DNA of 40,433 bases from a virus, in the IMG/VR virus record IMGVR_UViG_3300031825_000403, positions 1 to 40,433 of that record. One strand, 5' to 3'. Below the pieces are notes generated by a model. The model ran no database searches. It worked only from the letters and a program-made list of their open reading frames with translations, and had not been told where the DNA came from. The translations under genes and the position numbers were made by a program. Positions 22,770-30,625 of this stretch are shown in pieces (the first letter of the stretch is position 1; every line of letters starts with the position of its first letter).

Positions 22770-25019
22770 TTAACTCCCAGGCACCACGGGAATCGTGGTG
22801 TCCATGCAATGGGGGTGGAAGGGGCCGACGTTCTCACCGGGCACCGCTTCCGAGACCTTCACGCGCACGCCGGCGAACGCCTGGCAGACGCTGCACGCGA
22901 GCGCGGAGACGAGGTTCTCCAGCTCTTCCACGCCCTCGGCGCCGTATTCGTCGATCTGCCCCTGGTTGGCCGCGAACGCCGCCTCGGTGCGCGCCAGCCG
23001 CTCCCACTCGTGCTCCTCGTAGCCGGTGAAGCGGTCGTTCAGTTCATCCGCCACGTCGAGCGGACTGCGGCCGGAGAGCATCCCCTCGGCGAGCACCTCT
23101 TTGATGTCGCCGAGCTGGCTCCCGATCCGGAGCTTGCCGTTCTCGGACAACCGGCCGAAGGCCCCCTGAAGCAATGCCTGGATCTCCGGGCTTTCGCGCG
23201 TGGGCTGGAAGGCCGCTGCCTGGGCATCGGTGAGCCGGACCGCCTCGTTCACGCCCACTGCGTGCGCCAGGCGCTCGTAATGCTGCACGGTCCCATCCGC
23301 GCTCTCGGTGCCGGAGAACCCGGCTTCGGTCTGGTCCTTCCCGACCATGTCAGCGATGAAGGAGCTGATCGCTTTGTCGATCGCCTTCGTCTGCGCGTCC
23401 GTGAGCTCGAAGGTCTCGTCTTTGAACTGCCGGCGCCCGAACGGCCAGAGCCGCCGGAAGCCGGCCGGCGCGGTCTCTGTCGGGTCCGGCAGCTTGGCCA
23501 GGCGGAACACCTGCCGCTGCAGCTCGCGGGAGCGCTCCACGATAGCCGCGTGGAAGTCCGCCGCGACCTGGTTGAGCGCTTCGTAAGAGGCCGTCTCCCG
23601 GAATGCGCCCGGCGTCTGGAACACCCGCAACTCGATCCGCTCCCGCCGGCTCATCTGCTCGGTGGCCTTCGGGTCCGCTTTGGGATCGGTCGGCGGCGCG
23701 TTCGGGTCGGTGCTCTTCGGGGTGGCCTTCTGCGGCGGGACGACCTCCGTCCGGGCCGGCCGGGGCTCGGTGCGAGCCGGGAAGCTGCAGCGCTCGCGCA
23801 GCCAATCCTCATCCGCCTCTCCCCAGGTCACCGGGGCGTTCTGACCGGAGGCGAGGGAACGGACCACCGTTGCTAGCGCCGCCGCCGACTGCCGGGCCAC
23901 GGTGCAGGAAAGCTTCGGGTATTGGTCGGTGGCGATGTTGTAAGAGACCAGCTCCGGGATGACCTCCCGGTTGATCTTCGCGGCCACGTAATCGCCGAGA
24001 CACTCCAGCGTCAGCAGGAAGAGGTCCGTCTGATCGGAGCTCAACGCGTACGCGCCACCCTTACCCTCGGTCCCCAACTGGAGGAACTGCGCGAGAACCG
24101 ATTGGGTGATCTTCGTGTCGTGGTGCTGGATCTGCTTCTCCAGCGTCTCCGTGTCCACTTCCAGACTGAAGTTCTCGACGGCCCAGTCTTCCTGGATGGT
24201 GATCCCCGCGCGCTCGTGCGTGGCGAGGCCGACAATCGCCTGCTGGAATTCGTCCTGGCGGTCTTTCGGCGTGCCCTTCGGATACTTGCCCACCGGGGTG
24301 CCGGTCCCGGCCCGCTCGCCGCCGATGGCCCAGAACCGATACATCTCGTCTTTGATCCACCAATGCTTGTAGGCAGCACGGAGGATGGAGCGCCCTTCCG
24401 GGTTCCAGAACTCGACCTCATTGCCCAGGTGCACGAACGCCTGGCGCGGCAAGTAGTCTTCGCGCCAGCCGAACTGACCGTCGTGGCCGGCCTGCCAAAC
24501 GCCGATCAGCTTCCCGTTCTGGTCAAAGTCCCAGTTCCCACCCTTGCGGCTGGACTGAAGGAGAGTGCGCGGGTGCAGCGGCCGCAGCTCGCCGAGCAGA
24601 ATCTCACCGCGGTCCAGGACCCAGTTCTTGCCGGAGCAGGTGAACCCGAACACCAGGAAGGTGAGTAGGTTCCGCACCTCTTCCTCCCAGCAGTCGCCGA
24701 GCCGCTCCATCAGGTTGTGCTCAACCAGGTCCGCCGCCCGCTTCGCGTTCCCGTCCTTACCGGCCGGCTCGATCACCCACGAAGCCGCGACCACCGGCAG
24801 GATGAGCGCGCGCAGAATGGCGGCCACGGTCCCGTCCGAGCGCATTCGCTCATAAGTGTCGATCTTGCGCGGACCGGAGAGCTTGTCGAGGTACTCTTCC
24901 CGGATGAAGCCGCCGAAGCGGTTGAGCCCGGTAAACCCGACACTGGCGGTAGGCGCGGCCGGCTTCTCGAAGGGCCGGCCATTCGGCCCGAGGATCACGC
25001 TGGTCATAGTTCCTACCAT
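22770..25019 (-). CDS. portal protein fused to Mu F-like head morphogenesis domain
   Basis: A 749-residue protein. Residues 1-450 are a portal of the DUF935/Mu gp29 type (ERMRSDGTVAAILRALILPV, FTCSGKNWVLDRGEILLGEL, HHDTKITQSVLAQFLQLG). After a Pro-rich linker at about 430-455 comes a second domain to the end. Its last 150 residues match the Mu F-like domain: ARTEAAFAANQGQIDEYGA, CSVCQAFAG, then PFHPHCMDTT, with the Cys/His set of that family. In most phages these are two genes; here they are one. It starts at the end of the terminase gene with a 7-base overlap. Confidence 0.85.
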   Translation of the reverse strand: MVGTMTSVILGPNGRPFEKPAAPTASVGFTGLNRFGGFIREEYLDKLSGPRKIDTYERMRSDGTVAAILRALILPVVAASWVIEPAGKDGNAKRAADLVEHNLMERLGDCWEEEVRNLLTFLVFGFTCSGKNWVLDRGEILLGELRPLHPRTLLQSSRKGGNWDFDQNGKLIGVWQAGHDGQFGWREDYLPRQAFVHLGNEVEFWNPEGRSILRAAYKHWWIKDEMYRFWAIGGERAGTGTPVGKYPKGTPKDRQDEFQQAIVGLATHERAGITIQEDWAVENFSLEVDTETLEKQIQHHDTKITQSVLAQFLQLGTEGKGGAYALSSDQTDLFLLTLECLGDYVAAKINREVIPELVSYNIATDQYPKLSCTVARQSAAALATVVRSLASGQNAPVTWGEADEDWLRERCSFPARTEPRPARTEVVPPQKATPKSTDPNAPPTDPKADPKATEQMSRRERIELRVFQTPGAFRETASYEALNQVAADFHAAIVERSRELQRQVFRLAKLPDPTETAPAGFRRLWPFGRRQFKDETFELTDAQTKAIDKAISSFIADMVGKDQTEAGFSGTESADGTVQHYERLAHAVGVNEAVRLTDAQAAAFQPTRESPEIQALLQGAFGRLSENGKLRIGSQLGDIKEVLAEGMLSGRSPLDVADELNDRFTGYEEHEWERLARTEAAFAANQGQIDEYGAEGVEELENLVSALACSVCQAFAGVRVKVSEAVPGENVGPFHPHCMDTTIPVVPGS

Positions 25020-26770
25020 CCATCCCGGTATTTGCTGGCCCCGCGATTACTGCTGCGACTGGCTTCCGCTTCCTCGCGGGAGATCGAGCGGAAGGAGCCG
25101 CCGCCAAAGAGGAAGTCCGGGGCCACGCAGAGGACGAAGCCGTCCCCGTCGTCGGGGGAGCGGCCGGCCCGGTTCGGCTTGCGGAAGTCGTCCTTGCTCT
25201 CCAGCTTCTTGACCGAGCGGCCCTGCAGGTTCACCCACTTGAATTCGCGCTCGCAGAGGTCGCCTTCCAGCGTCTCCGGCGGGCTCTCGATCCGGATGCC
25301 CTTGAGCGTTTCCGCCGCGTGGGAGTGCATCTCCGTGATCAGGTCGGCGAAGGCTTCCTCATCCGAAGGAGTGCCGTTGAAGTGCACCTCCAGGACATCG
25401 AACTGCGCGAACAGGCGCCGCAGCTCCTCGTCGCGAATGAGCTGGTCGACCAGGCCGCCGCCGTAGCCGCCGCCCGCATCGACCCGTATCCGCAGCCGGC
25501 GCACGCCCTGCGCGTGGAGCGACTTGGCCTCCTCGCGGACCACGTCGTAATACTCGCCCGTGTCCTGATGCCAGAACTGGGCGACCCGCTTGACGGTGCC
25601 CAGGTGCCGGCGGTAAAGCGTGCCGAAGTCCTTGCCGAACCGCGCCACGTCCACCCCGAGCCAGGCGTCTTGCTCGTCTTCCCAGGGCGCTTCTCGCTGA
25701 CAGGCCGCCTCGAAGCGTCCGACCGGCACGAGGGTCTTGTCCGCGATGTTCTTCGGGGCGATCCCCAGCACGCGGAACATGAACTCGGCGTTCGGCAGGA
25801 ACACCGTGCCGGCCGGGTGGACCGTCTCCCCGATCTGCACCGCGAAGGCCAGCTCGAAGGTGTGGCGGTCCTCATCGTGGCTGGTGATGACCTCACAGTG
25901 CTTCTCGATCATCTCCGCCACGTACTCGCGGCGGACGGCCCCCGGCACCACCTCGCGCCCCTGGACCACGTTCGGATGATGGATGCACGAGATCCGGAAG
26001 GAGCGGACCGTGGAGAGGTTCTTCTGCTTGTGGAAGGTCGAGCTGCGCGTCTCCGGGTTGGCCACCATCACCACGATGACGATCCCGCCGGAGGCCATCG
26101 AGTCCACGGCGCGCCACACGAAACCGGGGATACCCTCGGCCTCGTCCAGGACGAACATCAGGTAGCGGTTGTGCTGCCCGTGAATCCGGTGGGAGCCGCG
26201 GCCGCCCGCGTCGTTCGTCGCCTTCCCGGTCGCGAAGTGGTTGGGGCTCACATCGAGCCGCAAATCGAGGATGCGGCCCGGGAGGCCCTTATCCGTCCGG
26301 TCTACCTTGATCTCTTTCCAGAGGAGATCGTGGATCTGATCCCAGGTCGGAGCGAAGGTGTAGATGATCGCCGGCGGGAAGCAGTCGAAGAAGTGGTTGA
26401 CCAGGCCGGAGCAGAGCTTCGTCTTGCCTACCGTGTGGCCGGCCTCGATGCGCAGCCGGTTCTGGATCGACTGCCCCGGCGTCCAGTACTCGAGCTGTTC
26501 CGCTGACCGTAGCCCCTGCTCCCAGTCGTCCTTTTCGTGGAGCTGCCGGAGCGCCAGGGTGTAGGCGTCGATGACTTCCACCTGCCCCGGATGGCCGCCT
26601 TCGCCGGCCCAGGGCTCCCAATCCAACTTCTCCTCGATGTAGGCGGTGGGGTCGAACCGGAACCGCTCGAAGCGCTTGCCCGGGTTGATCATCAGCCCAC
26701 GCCGCTGCGCCTCAATCTGCGCCAGCCGTCTCCTCTCCGTCTCCGGCAATAAACCCAAGCAGCTCGTCAT
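25013..26770 (-). CDS. terL: terminase large subunit
   Basis: A 585-residue packaging motor. Walker A is GHTVGKTK (residues 111-118), Walker B is YLMFVLDEAE (203-212), with the catalytic Glu after Asp. The C-terminal nuclease domain shows its first acidic motif at GVDVARFGKD (372-381) and further Asp/Glu in RIRVDAGGGYGGG. Both ATPase and RNase H-like nuclease are therefore intact. The start is uncertain: ATG at 26770 overlaps the small-subunit gene by 59 bases, whereas ATG at 26692 (residue 27, before NPGKRFERFRFDP) does not overlap and fits the start of many relatives. The next gene, the portal, overlaps its end. Confidence 0.92.
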   Translation of the reverse strand: MTSCLGLLPETERRRLAQIEAQRRGLMINPGKRFERFRFDPTAYIEEKLDWEPWAGEGGHPGQVEVIDAYTLALRQLHEKDDWEQGLRSAEQLEYWTPGQSIQNRLRIEAGHTVGKTKLCSGLVNHFFDCFPPAIIYTFAPTWDQIHDLLWKEIKVDRTDKGLPGRILDLRLDVSPNHFATGKATNDAGGRGSHRIHGQHNRYLMFVLDEAEGIPGFVWRAVDSMASGGIVIVVMVANPETRSSTFHKQKNLSTVRSFRISCIHHPNVVQGREVVPGAVRREYVAEMIEKHCEVITSHDEDRHTFELAFAVQIGETVHPAGTVFLPNAEFMFRVLGIAPKNIADKTLVPVGRFEAACQREAPWEDEQDAWLGVDVARFGKDFGTLYRRHLGTVKRVAQFWHQDTGEYYDVVREEAKSLHAQGVRRLRIRVDAGGGYGGGLVDQLIRDEELRRLFAQFDVLEVHFNGTPSDEEAFADLITEMHSHAAETLKGIRIESPPETLEGDLCEREFKWVNLQGRSVKKLESKDDFRKPNRAGRSPDDGDGFVLCVAPDFLFGGGSFRSISREEAEASRSSNRGASKYRDGW

Positions 26771-27509
26771 CGGACATTCCCTTGAGCTCGCCGGCGACCT
26801 TCTTGAGGAAGGTATGCTCCACCCGCTCCTTCCACTGGCCGAGTTCGCTTGCCGCCTGGCGCTCTAATTCCCGGATTTCCGAGAGGAGCCGGCCGTCCGT
26901 CTCGTACTCGAACACCGTCTCCGAGAGGCGAGCGGATGCCAGTTGGTCGGTGTCGCGCCAGCGGTCCAAGCACTCGGGACAGAGCAGGCTTTCCCGCTCC
27001 TTCCCGTTCTGCGGGTGCAGGGTGGTGCGGAAGCGCAAGCGGGGCGCATCGTCGGCGTCGTCGTAGCGGTCCACGCAGTACGGGCAGACCTCGCCTTCCT
27101 CGGCTGCGGCTTCACCCATCTGCACCGGCGCGTAGACCTTGACGAGCTTGCTCCGGCGGATCAGGAACCCGGTCTTGCCGCCGGGCACGTCCTGCATGCT
27201 CGGGTCCGCGGCGCGCTCCCGGCGGATCTCCTCCAGCAGCTCCCAGCGCGTGTTCAAGGCCTCGACCCGGTTCTCCAGGATGGCAATCCCGCGCGCGCGG
27301 ATCTGCTCCCGCTGCTCCTTCAGGCCGGCCTCGATGGCTTCGGCGACCAGCGGGTTGAGACGCAGGCGGGACCCCTGCTGCATGGCCTGCTTATAGCCGG
27401 CCTCCTCGGCTGCCTTCGTGGCATTGCCCTTCGTCTTGTGGACGTAGGCGTCTACGAACGCTTGCTGCTTCGTGTTCAGCCGGTCGTATGCCGTCTTGGC
27501 CGAGTCCAT
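26712..27509 (-). CDS. terS: terminase small subunit with zinc-ribbon insertion
   Basis: ATG at 27509 is preceded by GAGGAG; the longer frame starts in poor context. The 265-residue protein has the terminase small-subunit N-terminus (LNTKQQAFVDAYVHKTKGNA, AEEAGYKQAMQQGSRL then LNPLVAEAIEAGL), a DNA-binding helix-turn-helix region. A middle segment carries two CxxC pairs, Cys142/Cys145 (CPYCVDRY) and Cys177/Cys180 (CPECLDRW), a probable zinc ribbon. The C-terminal end is helical and acidic. It recognises the packaging site and loads the large subunit. The zinc ribbon is not usual in this family. Confidence 0.85.
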   Translation of the reverse strand: MDSAKTAYDRLNTKQQAFVDAYVHKTKGNATKAAEEAGYKQAMQQGSRLRLNPLVAEAIEAGLKEQREQIRARGIAILENRVEALNTRWELLEEIRRERAADPSMQDVPGGKTGFLIRRSKLVKVYAPVQMGEAAAEEGEVCPYCVDRYDDADDAPRLRFRTTLHPQNGKERESLLCPECLDRWRDTDQLASARLSETVFEYETDGRLLSEIRELERQAASELGQWKERVEHTFLKKVAGELKGMSDDELLGFIAGDGEETAGAD

Positions 27510-27516
27510 CGCCGCG

Positions 27517-27672
27517 CTACTCCTCGCCGTCCGGCCTCGTCCGGATCGATTGCCGGTCCCGCATCGCAATGATCGTGTCCAGGGTGCCCGCGGCGTACCC
27601 GCAGTACCAGCCCGCTAGTCCCGCCGCGATGATGGCCCCCATGATCAGCACCGTTTGCCAGGCGGGTATCAT
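27517..27672 (-). CDS. 51-aa single-span membrane protein, holin or spanin candidate
   Basis: A short frame with ATG at 27672 overlapping the endolysin stop by 4 bases (ATGA), which supports real, coupled translation. The protein MIPAWQTVLIMGAIIAAGLA... has one membrane helix (about residues 8-29), then a charged tail ending RTRPDGEE. Its place right after the endolysin and its size suit a small holin, or the inner-membrane part of a spanin. With only one span and no lipoprotein partner seen, it could also be a packaging-region protein. Confidence 0.55.
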   Translation of the reverse strand: MIPAWQTVLIMGAIIAAGLAGWYCGYAAGTLDTIIAMRDRQSIRTRPDGEE

Positions 27673-28055
27673 CCGTTCCACCGCGACCGATACCCGCGCC
27701 GGTCCACGTGTGTGAACGTGGCGTAGGAGCCGAGGCCGTTCTGCCGCGACGGGCTGCCCAGTTCCTCGAGCTTCGTCTGCACCTGGTGCGGCGTCAGCCC
27801 CTCGACGGTGATATCCGCCGCGAAGCCGCGCAGGTGGTAGCTGTTCTGCTCGCCGCCGACCGCCGCGTTGTGCTTAGGGCAGCGATAGCCGCTGTTCACG
27901 TGGATGGCGTGGTTGCCGAGGAAGGACCGCACCTTCTCCAGGAACTCCGCCGTCTGCTTGATCTCGGCGCCGTCCTTCGGGCCGAAGGAATAGCAGCAGG
28001 GGCAGGCCAGCTCACCAGCGGTGAAGTGCGGGGTCAGGTGGTCGGAAGGCTGCAT
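27669..28055 (-). CDS. endolysin, M15-type peptidase
   Basis: A 128-residue peptidase of the M15 (D-Ala-D-Ala carboxypeptidase / endolysin) family. The zinc ligands are visible: His74 in SYHLRGFAADI, Asp81 in the same motif, and His116 in FTHVD; SGYRCPKHN at 55-63 is the usual upstream motif. It cuts peptide cross-links in the cell wall at lysis. It has no signal peptide, so it needs a holin. ATG at 28055 follows GGAGGG. There is a Cys pair near the N-terminus (ELACPCCYSF) of unknown use. Confidence 0.88.
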   Translation of the reverse strand: MQPSDHLTPHFTAGELACPCCYSFGPKDGAEIKQTAEFLEKVRSFLGNHAIHVNSGYRCPKHNAAVGGEQNSYHLRGFAADITVEGLTPHQVQTKLEELGSPSRQNGLGSYATFTHVDRRGYRSRWNG

Positions 28056-28059
28056 CGGA

Positions 28060-28452
28060 TCAGCCCTCCAGCACCACGCCGGCCAGCGCGGCTTTCACTG
28101 CAGATGTACCGGCGTTCCGCACTCGCCGGGCTTCTGCCAGGTCGCCGCCCTTCGTCTTCGCGGTGACGACGCCGGCCTGAAGCGGGGCGTAGGCGCGGAC
28201 CGTAGCCGCCGCTGCTTCCAGCTCCTTCGCCATCTGTTCGCACAGGGCGCTCCCGGCCGCGATGCTCTGGTCAACGGGGAAGGAGGCAGAGTGGCCTTCC
28301 ATGACCTGATCGACGCTCTCGGTGATCGCGCGGCCCAGCATCTCGCCGCCCCGTCGTCCCTCTTCGTGCTCCAGGGCGCTGGTGATCCGTCGTCGCGCCT
28401 GCGCCTGCAGGTCACCGAGGCCGGCCTCGTTCAACACGTCTTGTAATTTCAT
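28060..28452 (-). CDS. hypothetical helical protein, 130 aa, lysis region
   Basis: ATG at 28452 follows AGAGGACCCC. The protein is almost entirely helical and soluble (MKLQDVLNEAGLGDLQAQAR, EGRRGGEMLGRAITESVDQV, AKELEAAAATVRAY) with no membrane helix and no motif I recognise. Its stop is 4 bases before the endolysin start, so it is made with the lysis genes. It could regulate lysis or be a small structural protein. Confidence 0.6.
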   Translation of the reverse strand: MKLQDVLNEAGLGDLQAQARRRITSALEHEEGRRGGEMLGRAITESVDQVMEGHSASFPVDQSIAAGSALCEQMAKELEAAAATVRAYAPLQAGVVTAKTKGGDLAEARRVRNAGTSAVKAALAGVVLEG

Positions 28453-28462
28453 GGGGTCCTCT

Positions 28463-28771
28463 CTACTTCCAGTGCGCGAGGCACCAGACGGCTAGTTCGC
28501 GAATCCAGGGCACACTACCGAGGGCCGCCGTCGTCAACGCGAACACGGCGGTCTTTGGAGCGTGAAGCGTGGCCCGCACGGTGCGGCGGGTGGACGACAA
28601 CGTGACGATCTGTCCGGTAGGCGGCGGCACCAGCGAGATAGCCAGCGCGATGCGGCACCAACTGCGGAGAGGGGGGAGCGCGGTCTCCAGCGGCTCACCC
28701 TCGGCGTCCACCAGGGGCGGAGCGTCCTTCTTGGCGCGGCGTCCGGCGAAGTGATGAAGAGCATCGAGCAT
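28463..28771 (-). CDS. hypothetical protein with a hydrophobic C-terminus, 102 aa
   Basis: The preferred start is ATG at 28771 with GGTGAG eight bases upstream; a longer frame reaches 28882 but would begin inside a tRNA-like element. The protein has a charged N-terminal part (FAGRRAKKDAPPLVDAEGE) and two hydrophobic stretches, IALAISLVPPPTG and TAVFALTTAALGSVPWI, ending WCLAHWK. It may be a membrane protein of the lysis group (a holin candidate). The function is not established. Confidence 0.55.
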   Translation of the reverse strand: MLDALHHFAGRRAKKDAPPLVDAEGEPLETALPPLRSWCRIALAISLVPPPTGQIVTLSSTRRTVRATLHAPKTAVFALTTAALGSVPWIRELAVWCLAHWK

Positions 28772-28851
28772 GGCAGTTCTCACCGCGACCAGGCGGGGCC
28801 AGAAACGACGAACGGCCGGCCCGTCAGGACCAGCCGGTACAACAAAGAAGT

Positions 28852-28934
28852 GCAGGTGAGCCGGACTCGAACCGACCGTCACTGAGGCGGGCGAGCCCCG
28901 CGTCGGTAGGCTTGCGCAGCAGCCTCGTCACCCG
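28852..28934 (-). ncRNA. tRNA-like element with defective anticodon arm
   Basis: On the minus strand the sequence folds as a near-cloverleaf: a 7-bp acceptor stem (CGGGTGA/TCACCTG, one G-T), a D-like stem AGGC/GCCT with a 10-base loop, a GCGGG/CCCGC stem with a 5-base loop, and a T-arm GTCGG-TTCGAGT-CCGGC. A true anticodon arm needs a 7-base loop with T at position 33, which is missing, and the expected variable region is altered. No CCA follows. It is either a dead tRNA gene or a structural tRNA mimic. Confidence 0.5.
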
Positions 28935-28944
28935 CAGGTACAGC

Positions 28945-28971
28945 AAAAACGCCCCGTCCGAAGACGAGGCG
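28945..28971 (-). terminator. intrinsic terminator with UUCG loop
   Basis: A 9-bp stem closed by a C(TTCG)G loop, followed by TTTTTG on the minus strand. A G-T pair on that strand is a C-A mismatch on the other, so it acts leftward. It ends transcription of the genes at 29015-29862, just before the tRNA-like element. Confidence 0.9.
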
Positions 28972-29014
28972 CAATTTAGGATTGCGGATATCTTACGCGT
29001 TTCTTACAAACCCG

Positions 29015-29305
29015 TCAAGCGTCCAAGCCATTATTCTTCAAGCATTCGCGACACACATGGGTAAGCACCCATCCCGACCCGGCGCACCCCGAGCAGTTAC
29101 CTGTACCGGCGCAACGTCGGCAGTCTGCTCTCTCACAGCCAGTGCCCTGGCACTGGTAGCACTTCACTCCACCGGTGATTTCCATGCGATTGCAAACGGG
29201 GCACACGGTTGCGCCGTCGTAGGTCACCCCTTGGCCTTCACACCGTATACAAATCCCATTACCGCCGCATTGGCCGCACTTTACCGCGCCTGCTTGTCCG
29301 CTCAT
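29015..29305 (-). CDS. DnaJ-type zinc-finger protein, 96 aa
   Basis: ATG at 29305 has GGAGG eight bases upstream; two codons above it are also open but badly placed. Fifteen cysteines are present, many in DnaJ-like CxxCxGxG motifs: CGQCGGNG (10-17), CIRCEGQG (19-26), CYQCQGTG (49-56), CRRCAGTGNCSGCAGSG (62-78). This is the central Cys-rich domain of DnaJ without the J domain. In DnaJ it binds two zincs and unfolded protein. Here it is expressed with a regulator and may be a chaperone or redox-like factor. Confidence 0.8.
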   Translation of the reverse strand: MSGQAGAVKCGQCGGNGICIRCEGQGVTYDGATVCPVCNRMEITGGVKCYQCQGTGCERADCRRCAGTGNCSGCAGSGWVLTHVCRECLKNNGLDA

Positions 29306-29346
29306 CAACACGCCCTCCGATTAAGGGTTGACGCGGACCTCGCCCA

Positions 29347-29862
29347 TTATCCTCCCTTCCGATGGAACGGCGCGGTCACTCGCTCCTCCCAGGCGCTCGC
29401 CACCGGCGGCTTGACGAAGTCGTCCAGGGTGACCGGACACCCCGCGTTAACCCGGATCGTCTCGGCGTAGTAGATATCACGTCCATCCGGGCGCTTCCCT
29501 TGCCAGTAGGTACGGCTCACCAGCGGCGGGGAGGGGTTGGGCCGGCGCGGACCCCGCAGGACGCGGAAGAGGAAGGTAAGCTCACCCCTGCGCGTGGAGA
29601 CGCTGGCGGCTTCCTCGGTCTCTTCGTCCCACTGCTCCTCCGACTTTGCCTTCAGCGCGGCTTCGGCCTCTTCCCAGGCCCGTTCGATCTTGGCGGTGAT
29701 CCGGGTGAGCATACTGCTGGCGGTAGACGGCTCCACCTTCAACTCATGGGCGATCTGCCGGTACGTGAGGTCAAGGCACTGCAGCCGAAAGGCCTCCGTC
29801 TCTCGGGGTGAGAGCTTGGCCGCCTCGATGATGGGCTCAACCGATTTGCTATCCAGTCGCAT
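29347..29862 (-). CDS. sigma region-4-like late transcription regulator
   Basis: A 171-residue protein with LSPRETEAFRLQCLDLTYRQ then IAHELKVEPSTASSMLTRI at about residues 17-55, the helix-turn-helix of sigma-70 region 4 and LuxR-type proteins. The middle is an acidic coiled helix (EEAEAALKAKSEEQWDEETE), and the C-terminal half (FLFRVLRGPRRPNP...) is unrecognised. It lacks a visible region 2, so it is more likely a region-4-only activator than a full sigma factor. The gene heads the leftward region before lysis and late genes, and ATG at 29862 follows GGGAGGGACGAGG. Confidence 0.7.
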   Translation of the reverse strand: MRLDSKSVEPIIEAAKLSPRETEAFRLQCLDLTYRQIAHELKVEPSTASSMLTRITAKIERAWEEAEAALKAKSEEQWDEETEEAASVSTRRGELTFLFRVLRGPRRPNPSPPLVSRTYWQGKRPDGRDIYYAETIRVNAGCPVTLDDFVKPPVASAWEERVTAPFHRKGG

Positions 29863-29897
29863 CCTCGTCCCTCCCGTGAGTTAATAATGGGAATTGT

Positions 29898-29929
29898 TAC
29901 ACTCCATCGCGGCGCCGCGATGGAGTGTA
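29898..29929. repeat. perfect 32-bp palindrome
   Basis: TACACTCCATCGCGGC followed directly by its exact complement, with no loop. It lies in the 113-base gap between the gene at 29976 and the regulator at 29347. No T-run follows on the minus strand, and only a weak one on the plus strand. It may be an operator, a cruciform or a Rho-aided stop. Next to it is the small palindrome GCATATGC. Confidence 0.85.
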
Positions 29930-29975
29930 TTTGCATATGCACTTTGGCCCTACTGCCGGGCTACCGCACGTGCGG

Positions 29976-30197
29976 TCAACGCAGCCGCTTTCTGCCTCGT
30001 CGCCCCTTCCGCCGTCCCCAGCGTCCCTGGGGCTGGTACTTCTCTGGTGGCGCTATCTCCCGCGCCGCTCGGCAATACCCGCGAATAAAGGTTCGTCGCT
30101 CGGCAGCCGTAGGGGCGCGGTTCGGGTCCCGCGCCACCTTGAGTATCCGCACCATCCACTGCAGCCGGTGCCGGCGTCCGTGCACTGCGCTACTCAT
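29976..30197 (-). CDS. small highly basic protein, 73 aa
   Basis: ATG at 30197 is preceded by GGAGGT eight bases upstream, the best ribosome site in the region. A small stem, TGCTTA/TAAGCA, at 30215-30235 lies just before it. The protein is strongly basic (GRWGRRKGRRGRKRLR at the end) and likely to bind nucleic acid. A family is not recognised. Confidence 0.7.
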   Translation of the reverse strand: MSSAVHGRRHRLQWMVRILKVARDPNRAPTAAERRTFIRGYCRAAREIAPPEKYQPQGRWGRRKGRRGRKRLR

Positions 30198-30311
30198 AAG
30201 CTATTACCTCCATTTGCTTACTCTCCGAATAAGCAGGGTCCTTCAGAACGCCGACCGATCCCTGCGCCTCAACTTTTCACAACAGGTGTTGCCCGTCTCC
30301 GTCGCTCGCCG

Positions 30312-30566
30312 TCACTCCGTGTCCTTCGCTGCGGCTCGCTGTCTCCGCAGTTGGTGCACCGTATCCACGCAGCCGTGAACCAGGCGCCGGTGCCCTTCGG
30401 TTCCCGGCGCTGGCATCGTGCAGATGCTGCCGTCCGCGTCCACCATTACCCGCCACTCGCAAATGTCGTAGCCGACGATGACGCCTTCCGGTAGTTCGCT
30501 GGCGGGCACCGGTACTGGCACTGTGTCGAGCCGTTCACCTTTCGGCTTCGAAGCGGATTTCCTCAT
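30312..30566 (-). CDS. DGS/MPAPGT-family protein, 84 aa
   Basis: ATG at 30566 follows GGAGAG with seven bases. The N-terminus is basic (MRKSASKPKGERLD), followed by VPVPVPASELPEGVIVGYD, a beta segment EWRVMVDADGS and the motif ICTMPAPGT, then a helix. The DGS-x(3)-MPAPGT motif recurs in the gene at 3259, so the phage carries two copies of this unknown family in distant operons. The role is unknown. Confidence 0.65.
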   Translation of the reverse strand: MRKSASKPKGERLDTVPVPVPASELPEGVIVGYDICEWRVMVDADGSICTMPAPGTEGHRRLVHGCVDTVHQLRRQRAAAKDTE

Positions 30567-30625
30567 GGTCTGCTCTCCTTCGCTTCCCCGTGCGCCTTTA
30601 GGGCTTCGGGGCGCTGACGATAACG

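Noticed and set aside
22770-27509. Transposable Mu-like phage
   Set aside because: The head proteins are Mu-like, but no MuA/MuB, sheath or Mu-type end repeats are seen.
28463-28882. Longer form of the hypothetical gene, starting at 28882
   Set aside because: Its first codons lie in the T-arm of the tRNA-like element, and the ATG at 28771 has a better ribosome site.
28852-28934. Functional tRNA gene
   Set aside because: The T-arm and acceptor are good, but the anticodon stem has a 5-base loop, T33 is absent and no CCA follows. It is recorded as tRNA-like only.
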